From: Acinetobacter rathckeae
GTDB taxonomy: Bacteria > Pseudomonadota > Gammaproteobacteria > Pseudomonadales > Moraxellaceae
Direction of reading: 5' to 3'
Assembly (NCBI RefSeq): GCF_015627125.1
Contig: NZ_VTDO01000001.1
Coordinates: forward strand, 186,001 to 250,000
DNA: 64,000 nucleotides
Shown here: one piece after another, positions 30,353 through 40,091 of the stretch
Layout: each line of letters starts with the position of its first letter
How positions within the stretch are numbered: position 1 is the first letter of the stretch
Made by a program: the position numbers and the translations under genes
The notes under the pieces: generated by a model
The model's input: the letters and a program-made list of their open reading frames with translations, nothing else
What the model was told of the DNA's origin: nothing
Databases searched by the model: none

Positions 30353-31810
30353 TTATTGGGTTTTTTGAGCATCTGCACTTGATGGCGTATGCGTAACTTG
30401 GTCGGTATTGTAGACCTTTACACCACCGCCGAGTGTTTTATACAGCTCAATCTGATTATTTAGTGCAGCTTGCTGTAATGCTAACAGTGCTTTTTGCGCA
30501 CTATAAGCATCTTTTTGGGCACTAAGCACAGTTAAGTAGCCATCAATACCAGCACGATAACGTGCATTAGAGAGGGCATAAGTACGATCGGTTGCATTGA
30601 CTAAATTGGTTTGTGCTTGTAAGCGTTCACCAATATTTTGTTTGGTTGCTAATGCATCACTCACTTCTCTAAAAGCAGTTTGAATGCTTTTTTCATAGCT
30701 TGCTAGAGCAATCTCTTGGTTGACCTGAGCAACTTTGACATTGGCTTTGCGTGTACCCCAATCAAAAATTGGAATGTTGAGTGATGGAGCAACTGACCAA
30801 ATAAATGAGCCAGATTTAAATAAATTTGATAGGTCGGTTGAAGCAAGCCCTGCTGTACTGGTTAAACTAATTGTCGGATAAAGCTGTGCTTTAGCTGCCC
30901 CAATGTTTGCACCCATTGCACTTAAATTGTAAGCGGCTTGTTGAATGTCTGGGCGGTTTGTCAGTAAGTCACTGCTTAAACCCGTCGCAAAAACTCCTTC
31001 TTTAGTCACTTGCTTAATATTCATTGTTGGTAACAGCTGTTCAGGTACGCTTTGACCAATCAATAGGTTGAGTGCATTTTGGGCTTGCATTACTTGAGTT
31101 TTGTAACTACCCACATCTGCACGTGCAGTTTCTACCGAAATTTCTGCTTGGCGTAAAGGTACTTCGCTATCAATACCCACATCAAAACGTTTTTTATTCA
31201 GCTGATATGCTTCAAGCTGGGTTTTGAGGGTGTCTTCTGCCAGCTTTAAATTAGCATTGGCATAGCCATAGCTTAACCATGCTTCAGATACACTACTAAT
31301 TAAACTAATTTGCGTGGCATCTTTGGTACTTTGCAGTGCTAAGTAGTTGTCTAAAGCAGCATCTTTCAGGTTTTTGAGACGGCCCCAAAAATCTAACTCG
31401 TAAGAGGTTACAGCCAAACCTACAGAGTAAACACTGATAGCTTTGTAGCCTGTATCTGAGCTTTTTAAGCGGTTGAAGCTTGTACTACCATCTAGGCTAG
31501 GGAGACGGTTGTTTTCTGTGATTTTATATTGCGCTTGAGCTTTTTCAATATTGAGCACAGCTGTACGCAAGTCACGGTTATTGTTGAGTGCAAGGTCAAT
31601 GACTTGAACAAGACGAGCATCTGAAAAGAAGTCTTTATAGCCTTGTTCTGCAATAGATTTACCTTGTGTTGGCTGTGTAGAAGCATAGTTTACAGGAATG
31701 TCCGCTTTTACAGCAGGCTCTGGCCCACGCATGCTTTGGCAGGCTGCCAAAGCAATTGCGAGCGTAGATACTGCAAGACTACGACCTGTGATAGACCATA
31801 TATTTTGCAT
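30353..31810 (-). CDS. adeK: RND efflux outer-membrane factor AdeK
   Basis: TolC/OprM-type exit duct of the AdeIJK pump, 485 residues. A lipoprotein signal ends at C24 (LAACQS), so the trimer is lipid-anchored in the outer membrane. Two homologous outer-membrane efflux halves follow, with typical coiled-coil helices (KAQAQYKI, ISVETARADVG, RYRAGIDGYL). The start overlaps the adeJ stop by one base (TAATG), a sign of translational coupling. It is the last gene of the operon, with a terminator at 30305. Confidence 0.93.
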   Translation of the reverse strand: MQNIWSITGRSLAVSTLAIALAACQSMRGPEPAVKADIPVNYASTQPTQGKSIAEQGYKDFFSDARLVQVIDLALNNNRDLRTAVLNIEKAQAQYKITENNRLPSLDGSTSFNRLKSSDTGYKAISVYSVGLAVTSYELDFWGRLKNLKDAALDNYLALQSTKDATQISLISSVSEAWLSYGYANANLKLAEDTLKTQLEAYQLNKKRFDVGIDSEVPLRQAEISVETARADVGSYKTQVMQAQNALNLLIGQSVPEQLLPTMNIKQVTKEGVFATGLSSDLLTNRPDIQQAAYNLSAMGANIGAAKAQLYPTISLTSTAGLASTDLSNLFKSGSFIWSVAPSLNIPIFDWGTRKANVKVAQVNQEIALASYEKSIQTAFREVSDALATKQNIGERLQAQTNLVNATDRTYALSNARYRAGIDGYLTVLSAQKDAYSAQKALLALQQAALNNQIELYKTLGGGVKVYNTDQVTHTPSSADAQKTQ

Positions 31811-34800
31811 TACGAATTATGCTCCTGATTAGATATTGTTTTTGGTTTATATTTAAAAATACTGCGAATCCAGACAAAGAATACAGGAATAAAGAAAATA
31901 CCAAGTAAGCATGAACTAATCACACCACCAAGTACGCCGTAACCAACAGAATGTTGACTTCCTGCACCTGCACCGTTAGAGATGGCTAAAGGTAAAATAC
32001 CGAAACCAAATGCTAAGGTAGTCATAATAATCGGACGTAAACGCATTTTAGCAGCATGTAGTGTTGCATCAAATAGTTCTTCACCTTTCTCTTGTAGTTC
32101 TTTGGCAAATTCTACAATTAAGATGGCATTTTTGGCAGATAGACCAATCACCGAAATAATACCGACTTGGAAGTAAATGTTATTTACTAAGTTCGGGTTC
32201 TTTAATACATAGAATCCAAAGAAGGTTAAAGAGACTGCACCAATAATACCAATTGGAATCACCAGTAATACAGAAAATGGAATAGACCAGCTTTCGTACA
32301 GTGCAGCTAAGCATAAGAAGATGATGAGCAGTGATAAAGCATAGACATAAACGCCCTGACCACTTGAATCTTTTTCTTCTAAAGATAGACCTGTCCACTC
32401 ATAAGAAAAACCTGTCATGCCCATAGATGGCAGTTTTTGCATGATTTCTTGCATCGCTTGCATTGCTTCACCAGAGCTGACACCTGGTGCAGGAGCACCT
32501 TGTAGACCCATTGCAGGTGAGCTGTTATAGCGAATTAAACTTGGTGAACCATATGTCCAATAACCTGTAGTAAAGGCAGAGAAGGGTACCATGTTACCTG
32601 CACTATTACGTACATACCACTTGTTTAAATCTTCAGGTTGCATACGAGAAGATGCTTCACCTTGTAAATAAACTTTTTTGATACGCCCTTGGTCTAGGAA
32701 GTCATTTACATAACTACCACCCCAAGCAACGCTCATGGCACTGTTAATGTCTGCAATGCTTACACCTAGGCTTCCTGCTTTGGCTTGATCAATATTGACT
32801 TGATACTGTGCGGTGTCTTCCATGCCATTTGGTCGAACATTAGCAATACGTTTGTCTTGTGATGCAAGACCCAAAATGGTATTACGAGCTGCAAGTAGTT
32901 TGGCATGACCATTACCACCAACATCTTTAAGCATAAAGTCAAAACCAGCACTTGTACCCAGTTCAGGCATTGCAGGCAGTTGTAATGGGAAAATTAAAGA
33001 TGCATCTTTCACCATACCATTTAAAGCCATTGCACGACCTGTAATCGCACCAATTTGAGTTTGTGGTGTGGTACGGTCTTTCCAGTCTTTTAATTTTACA
33101 AAAGCTAAACCTTGGTTTTGACCTTGCCCTGTAAATGAAAAGCCAGATACTGTAAATACAGATTGAACAGCAGCTTTTTCCTGTTGTGTAAAGTACTTTT
33201 CAATTTGGTCTAAGGCTTTATCTGTACGTTCTAAGCTGGCATTTGGTGGTAGTTGCACCAATGTCATAATTACGCCTTGATCTTCATCGGGTAAGAATGA
33301 GCTTGGCAACATTTTGATGAGTAGACCTAAAACAACAATAATCGCAATATAGAAGATACCTGAGATCACACGGTTGTGTGTCATGCGGTTTACACCGTTT
33401 TGGTATTTTCCTGCAACACGTTCAAAGCTATGATTAAACCATCTGAAAAACTTCGCAACAATAGATTGGCTTTCAGGTTTATCTTTTTCATGCTGCTTTA
33501 AAATGGTGGCACATAAAGCAGGGGTAAATGTGAGTGCAACTGTTAATGATAAAATCATGGCAGTCACAAGCGTAATGGAAAACTGGCGGTAAATAACCCC
33601 TGTTGTGCCTGTAAAAAATGCCATCGGTACAAATACAGCAGTTAACACGGTGGTAATACCGACCAATGCCCCTGAAATTTGGCCCATAGAGTTTTCGGTT
33701 GCAGTGACAGGATCAACATGCTCTTCAGCCATAATCCGTTCTACGTTCTCTACTACCACAATCGCATCATCGACCAATAGACCAATCGCGAGTACCATTG
33801 CAAACATGGTCAGGGTGTTAATTGAGAAGCCGAATGCACCAATCACCGCAAATGTACCGAGTACAACGACGGGTACAGCAAGTGTTGGAATGATGGTTGC
33901 ACGCCAGTTTTGTAAGAATAAAAACATGACAATAAACACTAAAACAACAGCTTCAATGAGTGTGTGTGCCACGTTTTCAATCGAGATTTTAATAAATGGT
34001 GTACTGTCAAAAGCAATATCGTCTTTTAGCCCAGCAGGGTAGTTCGGGCGTAATTGTTCGAGTGCTTTTTCAATATTTTTTGAAGTATCTAACGCATTCG
34101 CACCTGTAGATAAGCGAATCGCTATACCTGCTGCAGGCTTGCCATTAAACTTCGAATCAAATGCGTAATCAGATGAGCCTAACTCAACTTTAGCCACATC
34201 ACTTAAATGAACAATGGCACCTGCATTATTTTTTAAAATAATATTTCTAAATTGCTCCGGGGTTTGTAATAAGCTTTGTGAGTTCACTGTTGCATTAATG
34301 ACTTGGCCAGGAACAGAAGGTGCACCACCAATTTGACCAACACCCACTTGTGAGTTTTGTGCTTGAATCGCAGCAGATACATCACTTGGTGTCAGTTGAT
34401 AACTGTTGAGTTTTGCAGGGTCTAACCAAATACGCATGGCATAAGAGCCACCGAAGACTTGTACTTCACCCACACCACTCACACGGCTTAGAGTATCAAA
34501 GATATGACTGTTGACATAGTCTTTAATAAATGGTCCATCAAGTGAGTTGTCTGGAGAGTAAAAAGATAGGACTTGTAAAAAGCTAGCACCAGATTTTTTA
34601 ACGGTAATGCCTTGTCTTTGTACCACATCAGGTAGTGAAGATGTTGCCGTTTGCAGTTTGTTCTGTACTTGAACTTGGGCAATATCTGGGTCAATACCTT
34701 GTTTAAAGTTCACTTCAATGCTCACAGCACCTGTGGCAGAACTGGTTGAGCTAATATAGCGTAGACCATCTAAGCCATTCATTTGTTGCTCAATGACTTG

Positions 34801-34986
34801 GGTGACCGTATTTTCAATGGTTTCTGCAGATGCACCAGGATAGACTGCACTAATGGAAATCTTTGGTGGTGCAATGGTTGGATATTGCGAGATAGGCATT
34901 TTGAGCAAAGAAATAATCCCTGCAAGCATAATGACTAGTGCAATCACCCATGCAAAAATGGGGCGATGAATAAAGAATCGAGCCAT
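31810..34986 (-). CDS. adeJ: RND efflux inner-membrane pump AdeJ
   Basis: Proton-driven trimeric drug exporter of the HAE1 group, 1058 residues. The first helix (FIHRPIFAWVIALVIMLAG) and the twelve-segment layout with two large periplasmic loops are typical. The DD pair of the proton relay lies in the segment LAIGLLVDDAIVVVENVE. The sequence resembles A. baumannii AdeJ, which exports beta-lactams, chloramphenicol, tetracyclines, fluoroquinolones and others. adeI is upstream by 13 bases and adeK overlaps downstream. Confidence 0.95.
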   Translation of the reverse strand: MARFFIHRPIFAWVIALVIMLAGIISLLKMPISQYPTIAPPKISISAVYPGASAETIENTVTQVIEQQMNGLDGLRYISSTSSATGAVSIEVNFKQGIDPDIAQVQVQNKLQTATSSLPDVVQRQGITVKKSGASFLQVLSFYSPDNSLDGPFIKDYVNSHIFDTLSRVSGVGEVQVFGGSYAMRIWLDPAKLNSYQLTPSDVSAAIQAQNSQVGVGQIGGAPSVPGQVINATVNSQSLLQTPEQFRNIILKNNAGAIVHLSDVAKVELGSSDYAFDSKFNGKPAAGIAIRLSTGANALDTSKNIEKALEQLRPNYPAGLKDDIAFDSTPFIKISIENVAHTLIEAVVLVFIVMFLFLQNWRATIIPTLAVPVVVLGTFAVIGAFGFSINTLTMFAMVLAIGLLVDDAIVVVENVERIMAEEHVDPVTATENSMGQISGALVGITTVLTAVFVPMAFFTGTTGVIYRQFSITLVTAMILSLTVALTFTPALCATILKQHEKDKPESQSIVAKFFRWFNHSFERVAGKYQNGVNRMTHNRVISGIFYIAIIVVLGLLIKMLPSSFLPDEDQGVIMTLVQLPPNASLERTDKALDQIEKYFTQQEKAAVQSVFTVSGFSFTGQGQNQGLAFVKLKDWKDRTTPQTQIGAITGRAMALNGMVKDASLIFPLQLPAMPELGTSAGFDFMLKDVGGNGHAKLLAARNTILGLASQDKRIANVRPNGMEDTAQYQVNIDQAKAGSLGVSIADINSAMSVAWGGSYVNDFLDQGRIKKVYLQGEASSRMQPEDLNKWYVRNSAGNMVPFSAFTTGYWTYGSPSLIRYNSSPAMGLQGAPAPGVSSGEAMQAMQEIMQKLPSMGMTGFSYEWTGLSLEEKDSSGQGVYVYALSLLIIFLCLAALYESWSIPFSVLLVIPIGIIGAVSLTFFGFYVLKNPNLVNNIYFQVGIISVIGLSAKNAILIVEFAKELQEKGEELFDATLHAAKMRLRPIIMTTLAFGFGILPLAISNGAGAGSQHSVGYGVLGGVISSCLLGIFFIPVFFVWIRSIFKYKPKTISNQEHNS

Positions 34987-34999
34987 TGTATCCTATCCT

Positions 35000-36259
35000 T
35001 TAAACTGTTGAATGTTTTTGTTGAGTACTTGGCTCGCTCGCTGTACTGGTTTTTGCTGCAGTATCTGGTTTAGCCGTTGTTGTAGGTGCTTGAGCATTAC
35101 TTTGATACGGCTTGGTATTGACTTGCATGCCCTCTTTAACTTTCGCAACACCATCGACAATAACTCGATCACCATTATTTAAACCTTTAGTGATAATCCA
35201 GTTTTGCCCTTGTGTACCACTCGTTTGTACAATACGTGATTCAACCACGCCTTTTTGATTGACCACTAAAGCGGCTGCTTGACCTGAAGGTAGGCGAGAG
35301 ACAGCGATTTGAGGAATAAGGAAAGCGTTTGGTACAACACCCTGCACAATTTCTGCTTGAGCGTACATGCCCGGCAGTAATAGATGTTTAGGGTTTGGGA
35401 AAACTGCACGTAAAGTGACAGTACCTGTTTGTTCATTTACGCTAGCATCTGAAAAGGCAAGATTGCCTTCCGTTTGGTAATAGGTACCATCTTCAAGTTT
35501 TAGGCGAACTTTGGTATTGTTGCTACGATCAATTGTGCCTTGACTTAAGTTTTGACGTAAACGTAATAGATCAGTACTTGACTGGTTAATGTCTACATAA
35601 ATGGGGTCAAGTTGACGAATGGTGGTCAATGCGGTGGACTGATTGGCGACAACTAAAGCACCAACAGTGACATTTGACTGACTAGATTGACCAGAGATTG
35701 GGGCGCGAATGGTTGAATAGCCTAAAGCAATTTCACTATTGCTGACTTGAGCTTGAGAAGCGGCTACTTGTGCTTTGGCAACATTGACCTGACCTGTAAG
35801 GTCGTCAAAATCTTGTTTTGCAACAGCATTGCTTGCAAGAAGTTGTTGGTAACGACGTAATTTTGTTTCTAAAGCACTCAAATTGGCTTTTTGTTGTAGT
35901 AAAGAGGCTTTGGCACTTTCTACTGTGGCACGGTTACTACGTGAGTCAAGCTCATACATGGCTTGGCCTTGGCGGACAAAACTACCTTCGGTAAACAAGC
36001 GACGTAAAATGATACCACTGGTCTGCGGTATAATATCAGCAACTTGATATGCTGTTGTACGGCCTGAAAGCTCAATAGATTGTGCAACACCTTGAGCTTG
36101 TGCTGTAATTACACCAACTTCAGGTGTTGGTGCATGTTGCTCACCACCACCTGTAGCTGTCCCTTGAGCAGATTCATTTTTACTACAACCCACAAGTGTT
36201 AGGCTGAGTGCTAAAGCACACATGCTGAGTGTTGGTGCTAAAACTTTAGCTGACCTCAT
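35000..36259 (-). CDS. adeI: RND efflux periplasmic adaptor AdeI
   Basis: Membrane-fusion protein linking AdeJ to AdeK, about 419 residues. Starting at ATG 36259 gives MRSAKVLAPT and a lipoprotein signal ending at C25 (LVGCSK). The AGAGGTGA site lies upstream. Lipoyl, helical-hairpin (LETKLRRYQQLLASNAVAKQDFDD) and beta-barrel domains follow in the normal order. A longer frame reaches 36448 but runs inside the pap2 gene and has no binding site. The ATG overlaps the pap2 stop codon (ATGA), so the two genes are translationally coupled. The C-terminal tail is rich in Thr and Ala. Confidence 0.94.
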   Translation of the reverse strand: MRSAKVLAPTLSMCALALSLTLVGCSKNESAQGTATGGGEQHAPTPEVGVITAQAQGVAQSIELSGRTTAYQVADIIPQTSGIILRRLFTEGSFVRQGQAMYELDSRSNRATVESAKASLLQQKANLSALETKLRRYQQLLASNAVAKQDFDDLTGQVNVAKAQVAASQAQVSNSEIALGYSTIRAPISGQSSQSNVTVGALVVANQSTALTTIRQLDPIYVDINQSSTDLLRLRQNLSQGTIDRSNNTKVRLKLEDGTYYQTEGNLAFSDASVNEQTGTVTLRAVFPNPKHLLLPGMYAQAEIVQGVVPNAFLIPQIAVSRLPSGQAAALVVNQKGVVESRIVQTSGTQGQNWIITKGLNNGDRVIVDGVAKVKEGMQVNTKPYQSNAQAPTTTAKPDTAAKTSTASEPSTQQKHSTV

Positions 36260-36903
36260 GATTTCACCTCTATTTTTAACTTTGATTTTTCGTGACAATA
36301 GGGCATAAACTTTTTTTGATAACATAAGTAAAGCAAACCTACCCAAATAAAACCGATACCCAAACCTGCAAGTACATCTGATAAATAATGTACCCCTAAG
36401 TAAACGCGTGAAATTCCCATAGCCAGTGGCCAAGAGAAAATGAAACAAAACAATACATTTCTGTATTTATACGATAAGTTCTGACAGACAAATAATGCTG
36501 TAAAGCTTGCAAGGACAGCAGCATATAAACTGTGTGCACTTGGAAAAGATGCACCGTAGCTTTGAACAAGATGTTCTACAACTTGAGGCCGATCACGATC
36601 TACAATGTACTTTAGTGACCACCCAATACCGATAGAACCAAGACTGCTGAGGAGTAAAAATATGGTTTCGGTATTTTTCTTCTGACGTGCAAAAAAAATA
36701 CAATAGATGAACAATACAACAATAAAGGCGGGCATGCCACCGAGCTTAGATAATAAAATACTGAAATGATCTAATGATAGGGAGCGATATTGTGATACAA
36801 GGATAAGTATATGATTATCTAGGGCATGTAGGTTTATATTGTGGAGCATATATATGCCACAAAATAAACATAAGCACCCTAAAAGTAATACGTAATACAC
36901 CAT
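36256..36903 (-). CDS. PAP2-family membrane phosphatase
   Basis: Phosphatidic acid phosphatase type 2 protein with six membrane segments, 215 residues. The three phosphatase motifs are visible: K-x6-RP (KYIVDRDRP), P-S-A-H (SFPSAHS, normally PSGH) and S-R-x5-H-x3-D (SRVYLGVHYLSD). Likely substrates are lipid phosphates such as undecaprenyl pyrophosphate or phosphatidic acid. It is the first gene of the adeIJK operon, with an ATGA overlap to adeI. The same order is found in A. baumannii as I recall. A palindrome in its promoter region at 36947 may be the repressor site. Confidence 0.9.
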   Translation of the reverse strand: MVYYVLLLGCLCLFCGIYMLHNINLHALDNHILILVSQYRSLSLDHFSILLSKLGGMPAFIVVLFIYCIFFARQKKNTETIFLLLSSLGSIGIGWSLKYIVDRDRPQVVEHLVQSYGASFPSAHSLYAAVLASFTALFVCQNLSYKYRNVLFCFIFSWPLAMGISRVYLGVHYLSDVLAGLGIGFIWVGLLYLCYQKKFMPYCHEKSKLKIEVKS

Positions 36904-36944
36904 GTATTACACCTATTATCTGTTGTTTGTAATATGATTGTTTT

Positions 36945-36975
36945 AAAGTGTACTCGTGAGTACACTTTTTTTCAA
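36945..36975 (-). promoter_or_regulatory. pap2-adeIJK promoter with 20-bp palindrome
   Basis: On the minus strand TTGAAA (plus 36970-36975), a 17-base spacer and TACACT (36947-36952) form a sigma-70 promoter. AGTGTACTC-GT-GAGTACACT (36947-36966) is a palindrome that is perfect outside its two central bases. It covers the spacer and the -10. The size and place suit a TetR-type repressor; AdeN is the known one for adeIJK. The hairpin also has a T-run on the plus strand, but no plus-strand transcript ends there. Confidence 0.6.
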
Positions 36976-37038
36976 GTTGTAAGATTGTTGCATTTATTGT
37001 TAAAAGTCTTACCTGTTAAAATATAACCCAAAATAAAA

Positions 37039-39102
37039 TCAATGTTCTTTGTTTTGTGTTTGATTTACGTCATTTTTAGCCATATTTTGATCTTTGGGTG
37101 GCCAGAAAAAATCACTCGGTCGGTTAATAAAGTGGGTAATGACTAATTTGGCCAGTGGTTTCCATTGTTCAAAGCGTACACGTCTAGATCTCAGTGCAAC
37201 AATAATTGTGAGTGTGAAACTGACAAATAAGTTGGTCATACCAATCAGGATCACGCCTAAAATCGATACCAAAATTAAACCAATATCAGGTGTACCATCA
37301 ATACTCATGAGCCCTTGAATGAGGTTTGCTGAAGCAAAAGCAATATGGCGAATATCTAAAGGAAGTCCTAAAATAAAGCCAATGGTCCCCATGCTGCCGA
37401 GCATAAAACCAAAAATAAAGTTACCTGAAATTGCTCCTAAATTACGCTCAATATAATTGGCAAAACGGTCTTGGCGGTCTTGACCTAAAAGCTTATTGAG
37501 TCCTTTGTGATGTTTTAAACGTGGCCCAATTCGTCTATAAATGGCCATGTTGTCAAAGTAACCCGCAATTAACCCAGATAGAAACAAACAAACACCTGCA
37601 ATGGCAGCATGAGGTACAGCCAAAGAGGTAAATGGATCTAATGCATGTAATAGGTAAGTGGCTTTGGTATTACTTAATAGTTTTTCATCAAATATCATTG
37701 GCCAAAGGTAAGTAATTAAGCCCGCCACAGGCATAGCAATCGAAATATTGCCTAAAATAGCAATAAACTGCGTACGAATAATATTTACAATCAGGTTCGC
37801 AAGCTCAGCCAACTGTGCGGTTTTAGAACGTTTTCTTTGTTGTACAGTAGAGGCCAGTGCCGCTGCTGTCATGGCAGGTTGTTTGGTTGCAACGGTAAAA
37901 TGGAGTACATGAATCAGTACAAAACCCAAGCTATAATTTAAGCTATACGAAATGGCATGAAATAAAGGGGCAAGGGTGAGTCTTGCGGTTAAAATTTTAA
38001 TCACAGACATGATTGCAATAATCGAACCTGCACCTGCCGCCGCACGGTACATCGAAAAAAAGCCTTTTTTGTCTGTACTTACATAGTTTTCACCTGTTTT
38101 ACTGGCATTTTCAGTGACCTGTAGAGCAAGTAGTTCGCTATTTGCTGAAAGTAATGCGCCGACACGTTTTTCGTTATGGTTGGCTTTGACCAAATCATAC
38201 AGTAAATCACGAATAGCAATATGCCGAACATTTGCTTTTTCATCTAGAATACGAATGAGATACTCAATACGTTCTAAACTTTGCTCAAGAACGGTCAATA
38301 GGTAAGTCAGATTTAGACTGACACCAATACGCTTGGTGGCACGACGAATATTACTGACAACCCCTTGGCACTGTTCAAGCATGACAAATACTTGTGCAGA
38401 GTCAAGCGGTGTGCAAACACCTACGTGATCCCTATGCTCAATGCAACATCTAAATTGTTCAATAAAATCAATAATTTCTCGATTTTGTGCTAAAAAAGGC
38501 GACTCATGTTCATTGAGTTTTGGGTCGGCATAAATCAGTTCAGGGAATAAGCCAATGCCACTCACACGGTAACTCAGAACATTCATGGCTTTTAAAATGC
38601 TTTCTTCAATGTGTGTGCTGGTCGTTGTCGTTGGCTCTTCGTGTGCATCCAGCATGTGCAAGAGCGTTTGCCAATCACTGAGTTCGATGAGTTCAAGCCA
38701 ATAGACATCTGTTTTAAGATAAAAAACCTGACCAATTAAATATTTGAGCTCGCTTGGGTCAGACACAGGGGGCAATACATGTGACATCATGCGTTGCCCA
38801 AGCTGATCCCAAAAGCCATCTAAAGACAAAATGCCACTGTCTGCATATAAATTGGTTTGCTTATATTTAGAGATCAGTTTCAGTAAATAGCTACGAAAAA
38901 GAAGAGGACGCTGCGCATCTGTAGATAAAAAGTGAATTAAACCTAGAATATTTTTTTTCACTTCTTGAGTGTTTTTAGGTGCTTTAGGACGAACAATATC
39001 AATGAGCTGAATGAGTGCTTGTTCATTCAGTGTGTTGGGTTGCTCAAGTTGTAGTCTTATGCTACTAAAAACTTGGTTTAATGACTTTTTAATCTTTTTC
39101 AT
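37039..39102 (-). CDS. Gcr-type polytopic membrane protein (annotated site-specific recombinase)
   Basis: 687-residue protein of the family named site-specific recombinase Gcr (PF10136 as I recall). The first 330 residues are mostly helical and soluble. The rest holds about six to eight membrane segments (GSIIAIMSVIKILTA, IAIMPVAGLITYLWPMI, LILVSILGVILIGMTNLF). No Ser or Tyr recombinase active site is visible, so the historical name is doubtful and real function unknown. The start may be ATG 39102 or GTG 39108. It lies 5-11 bases after ispB in the same direction. A 60-base gap then leads to the pap2 promoter. Confidence 0.72.
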   Translation of the reverse strand: MKKIKKSLNQVFSSIRLQLEQPNTLNEQALIQLIDIVRPKAPKNTQEVKKNILGLIHFLSTDAQRPLLFRSYLLKLISKYKQTNLYADSGILSLDGFWDQLGQRMMSHVLPPVSDPSELKYLIGQVFYLKTDVYWLELIELSDWQTLLHMLDAHEEPTTTTSTHIEESILKAMNVLSYRVSGIGLFPELIYADPKLNEHESPFLAQNREIIDFIEQFRCCIEHRDHVGVCTPLDSAQVFVMLEQCQGVVSNIRRATKRIGVSLNLTYLLTVLEQSLERIEYLIRILDEKANVRHIAIRDLLYDLVKANHNEKRVGALLSANSELLALQVTENASKTGENYVSTDKKGFFSMYRAAAGAGSIIAIMSVIKILTARLTLAPLFHAISYSLNYSLGFVLIHVLHFTVATKQPAMTAAALASTVQQRKRSKTAQLAELANLIVNIIRTQFIAILGNISIAMPVAGLITYLWPMIFDEKLLSNTKATYLLHALDPFTSLAVPHAAIAGVCLFLSGLIAGYFDNMAIYRRIGPRLKHHKGLNKLLGQDRQDRFANYIERNLGAISGNFIFGFMLGSMGTIGFILGLPLDIRHIAFASANLIQGLMSIDGTPDIGLILVSILGVILIGMTNLFVSFTLTIIVALRSRRVRFEQWKPLAKLVITHFINRPSDFFWPPKDQNMAKNDVNQTQNKEH

Positions 39103-39113
39103 AGGCACATTTC

Positions 39114-40091
39114 TTATTGAATACGGTTTAAAGCAAGATGAGCTAAGTTAAACAGTGCTTGGCGTGCTGGGGTGTCTGGTAAGATATTTAATGCATCAAT
39201 TGCTGCTTGTGTTTCTTCATGGGCACGCTTACGACAATAATCTAAAGCACCGCTATCTTGTACGACTTGAATGACTTGTTCTAGGTCATCTAAACCACCT
39301 GTAGCAATACTTTTATAGATCATCTCATGTGCTGTGCCTTGCGTATTCTTTAAGGCAGTAATGAGTGGAAGGGTTGGTTTTCCTTCCATGAGGTCATCAC
39401 CAATATTTTTACCTAGCGTTTCTTTGTCTGAGGTGTAGTCCAAAATATCATCAATAATTTGAAAAGCATTGCCAAAGTGGCCTGCATATTGTTTTAGGGC
39501 ATGACGGTATTCAGGTTTACCTGCCAACATGGCAGCGCCTTCTGTTGCCAATTGAAATAAACGTGAGGTTTTTCCGTAAATAATATCTAAATAAATCTCT
39601 TCTGTTGTTTCAGGCTGATGCTGTGCTTGTAATTGTAAAACTTCACCTTCTGCAATTTCACATGTGCCTGTTGAAAACTCTTTCAAAAGTTGCATGTCAT
39701 TTAAATCAACCAATAAATCAAATGAGCGTGCAATCAGAAAGTCACCGACTAAAACCGCAGTTTGATTGTTCCATGTCGCATTGGCTGTAGGTCTTCCACG
39801 GCGTAAGTTAGATTCATCAACCACATCATCATGTACCAGTGTTGCTGTATGTAGCATTTCAATGACGGCTGCGAGTTTTTGTGTCTGGCTTAAATCGGTT
39901 TGACCACATGCTTGAGCAGCCAGTAAACACATGATTGGACGCATGCGTTTACCACCGGCTTCGACAACATGCTTGCTGACGGACATCACGAGGGCTACTT
40001 TTGAGCTGATTCCCTCATTAATAAACTGATCCATTGCAGCAAAATCTGTGGCAACTGGCGAGAGAATATCTTGCTGGAAGTCGATGGTCAT
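39114..40091 (-). CDS. ispB: Octaprenyl diphosphate synthase
   Basis: Makes the long isoprenoid tail of ubiquinone from farnesyl and isopentenyl diphosphates. With start ATG 40091 it has 325 residues, typical of IspB. The first Asp-rich motif is DDVVDESNLRRGRPTAN and the second DDILDYTSD. GGKRMRPIM is near residue 50. A longer frame to 40169 adds 26 residues without homology. Chain length (C40 against C45) cannot be read by eye; Acinetobacter ubiquinone is mostly Q-9, so nonaprenyl is possible. It is divergent from rplU. Confidence 0.92.
   Translation of the reverse strand: MTIDFQQDILSPVATDFAAMDQFINEGISSKVALVMSVSKHVVEAGGKRMRPIMCLLAAQACGQTDLSQTQKLAAVIEMLHTATLVHDDVVDESNLRRGRPTANATWNNQTAVLVGDFLIARSFDLLVDLNDMQLLKEFSTGTCEIAEGEVLQLQAQHQPETTEEIYLDIIYGKTSRLFQLATEGAAMLAGKPEYRHALKQYAGHFGNAFQIIDDILDYTSDKETLGKNIGDDLMEGKPTLPLITALKNTQGTAHEMIYKSIATGGLDDLEQVIQVVQDSGALDYCRKRAHEETQAAIDALNILPDTPARQALFNLAHLALNRIQ

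Noticed and set aside
36260..36448. N-terminal extension of adeI
   Set aside because: The extra residues lie inside pap2 and lack a lipoprotein signal; ATG 36259 with AGAGGTGA is far better.
37039..39102. Site-specific recombinase as evidence of a mobile element
   Set aside because: No recombinase catalytic residues, no attachment sites or flanking repeats, and core genes on both sides.
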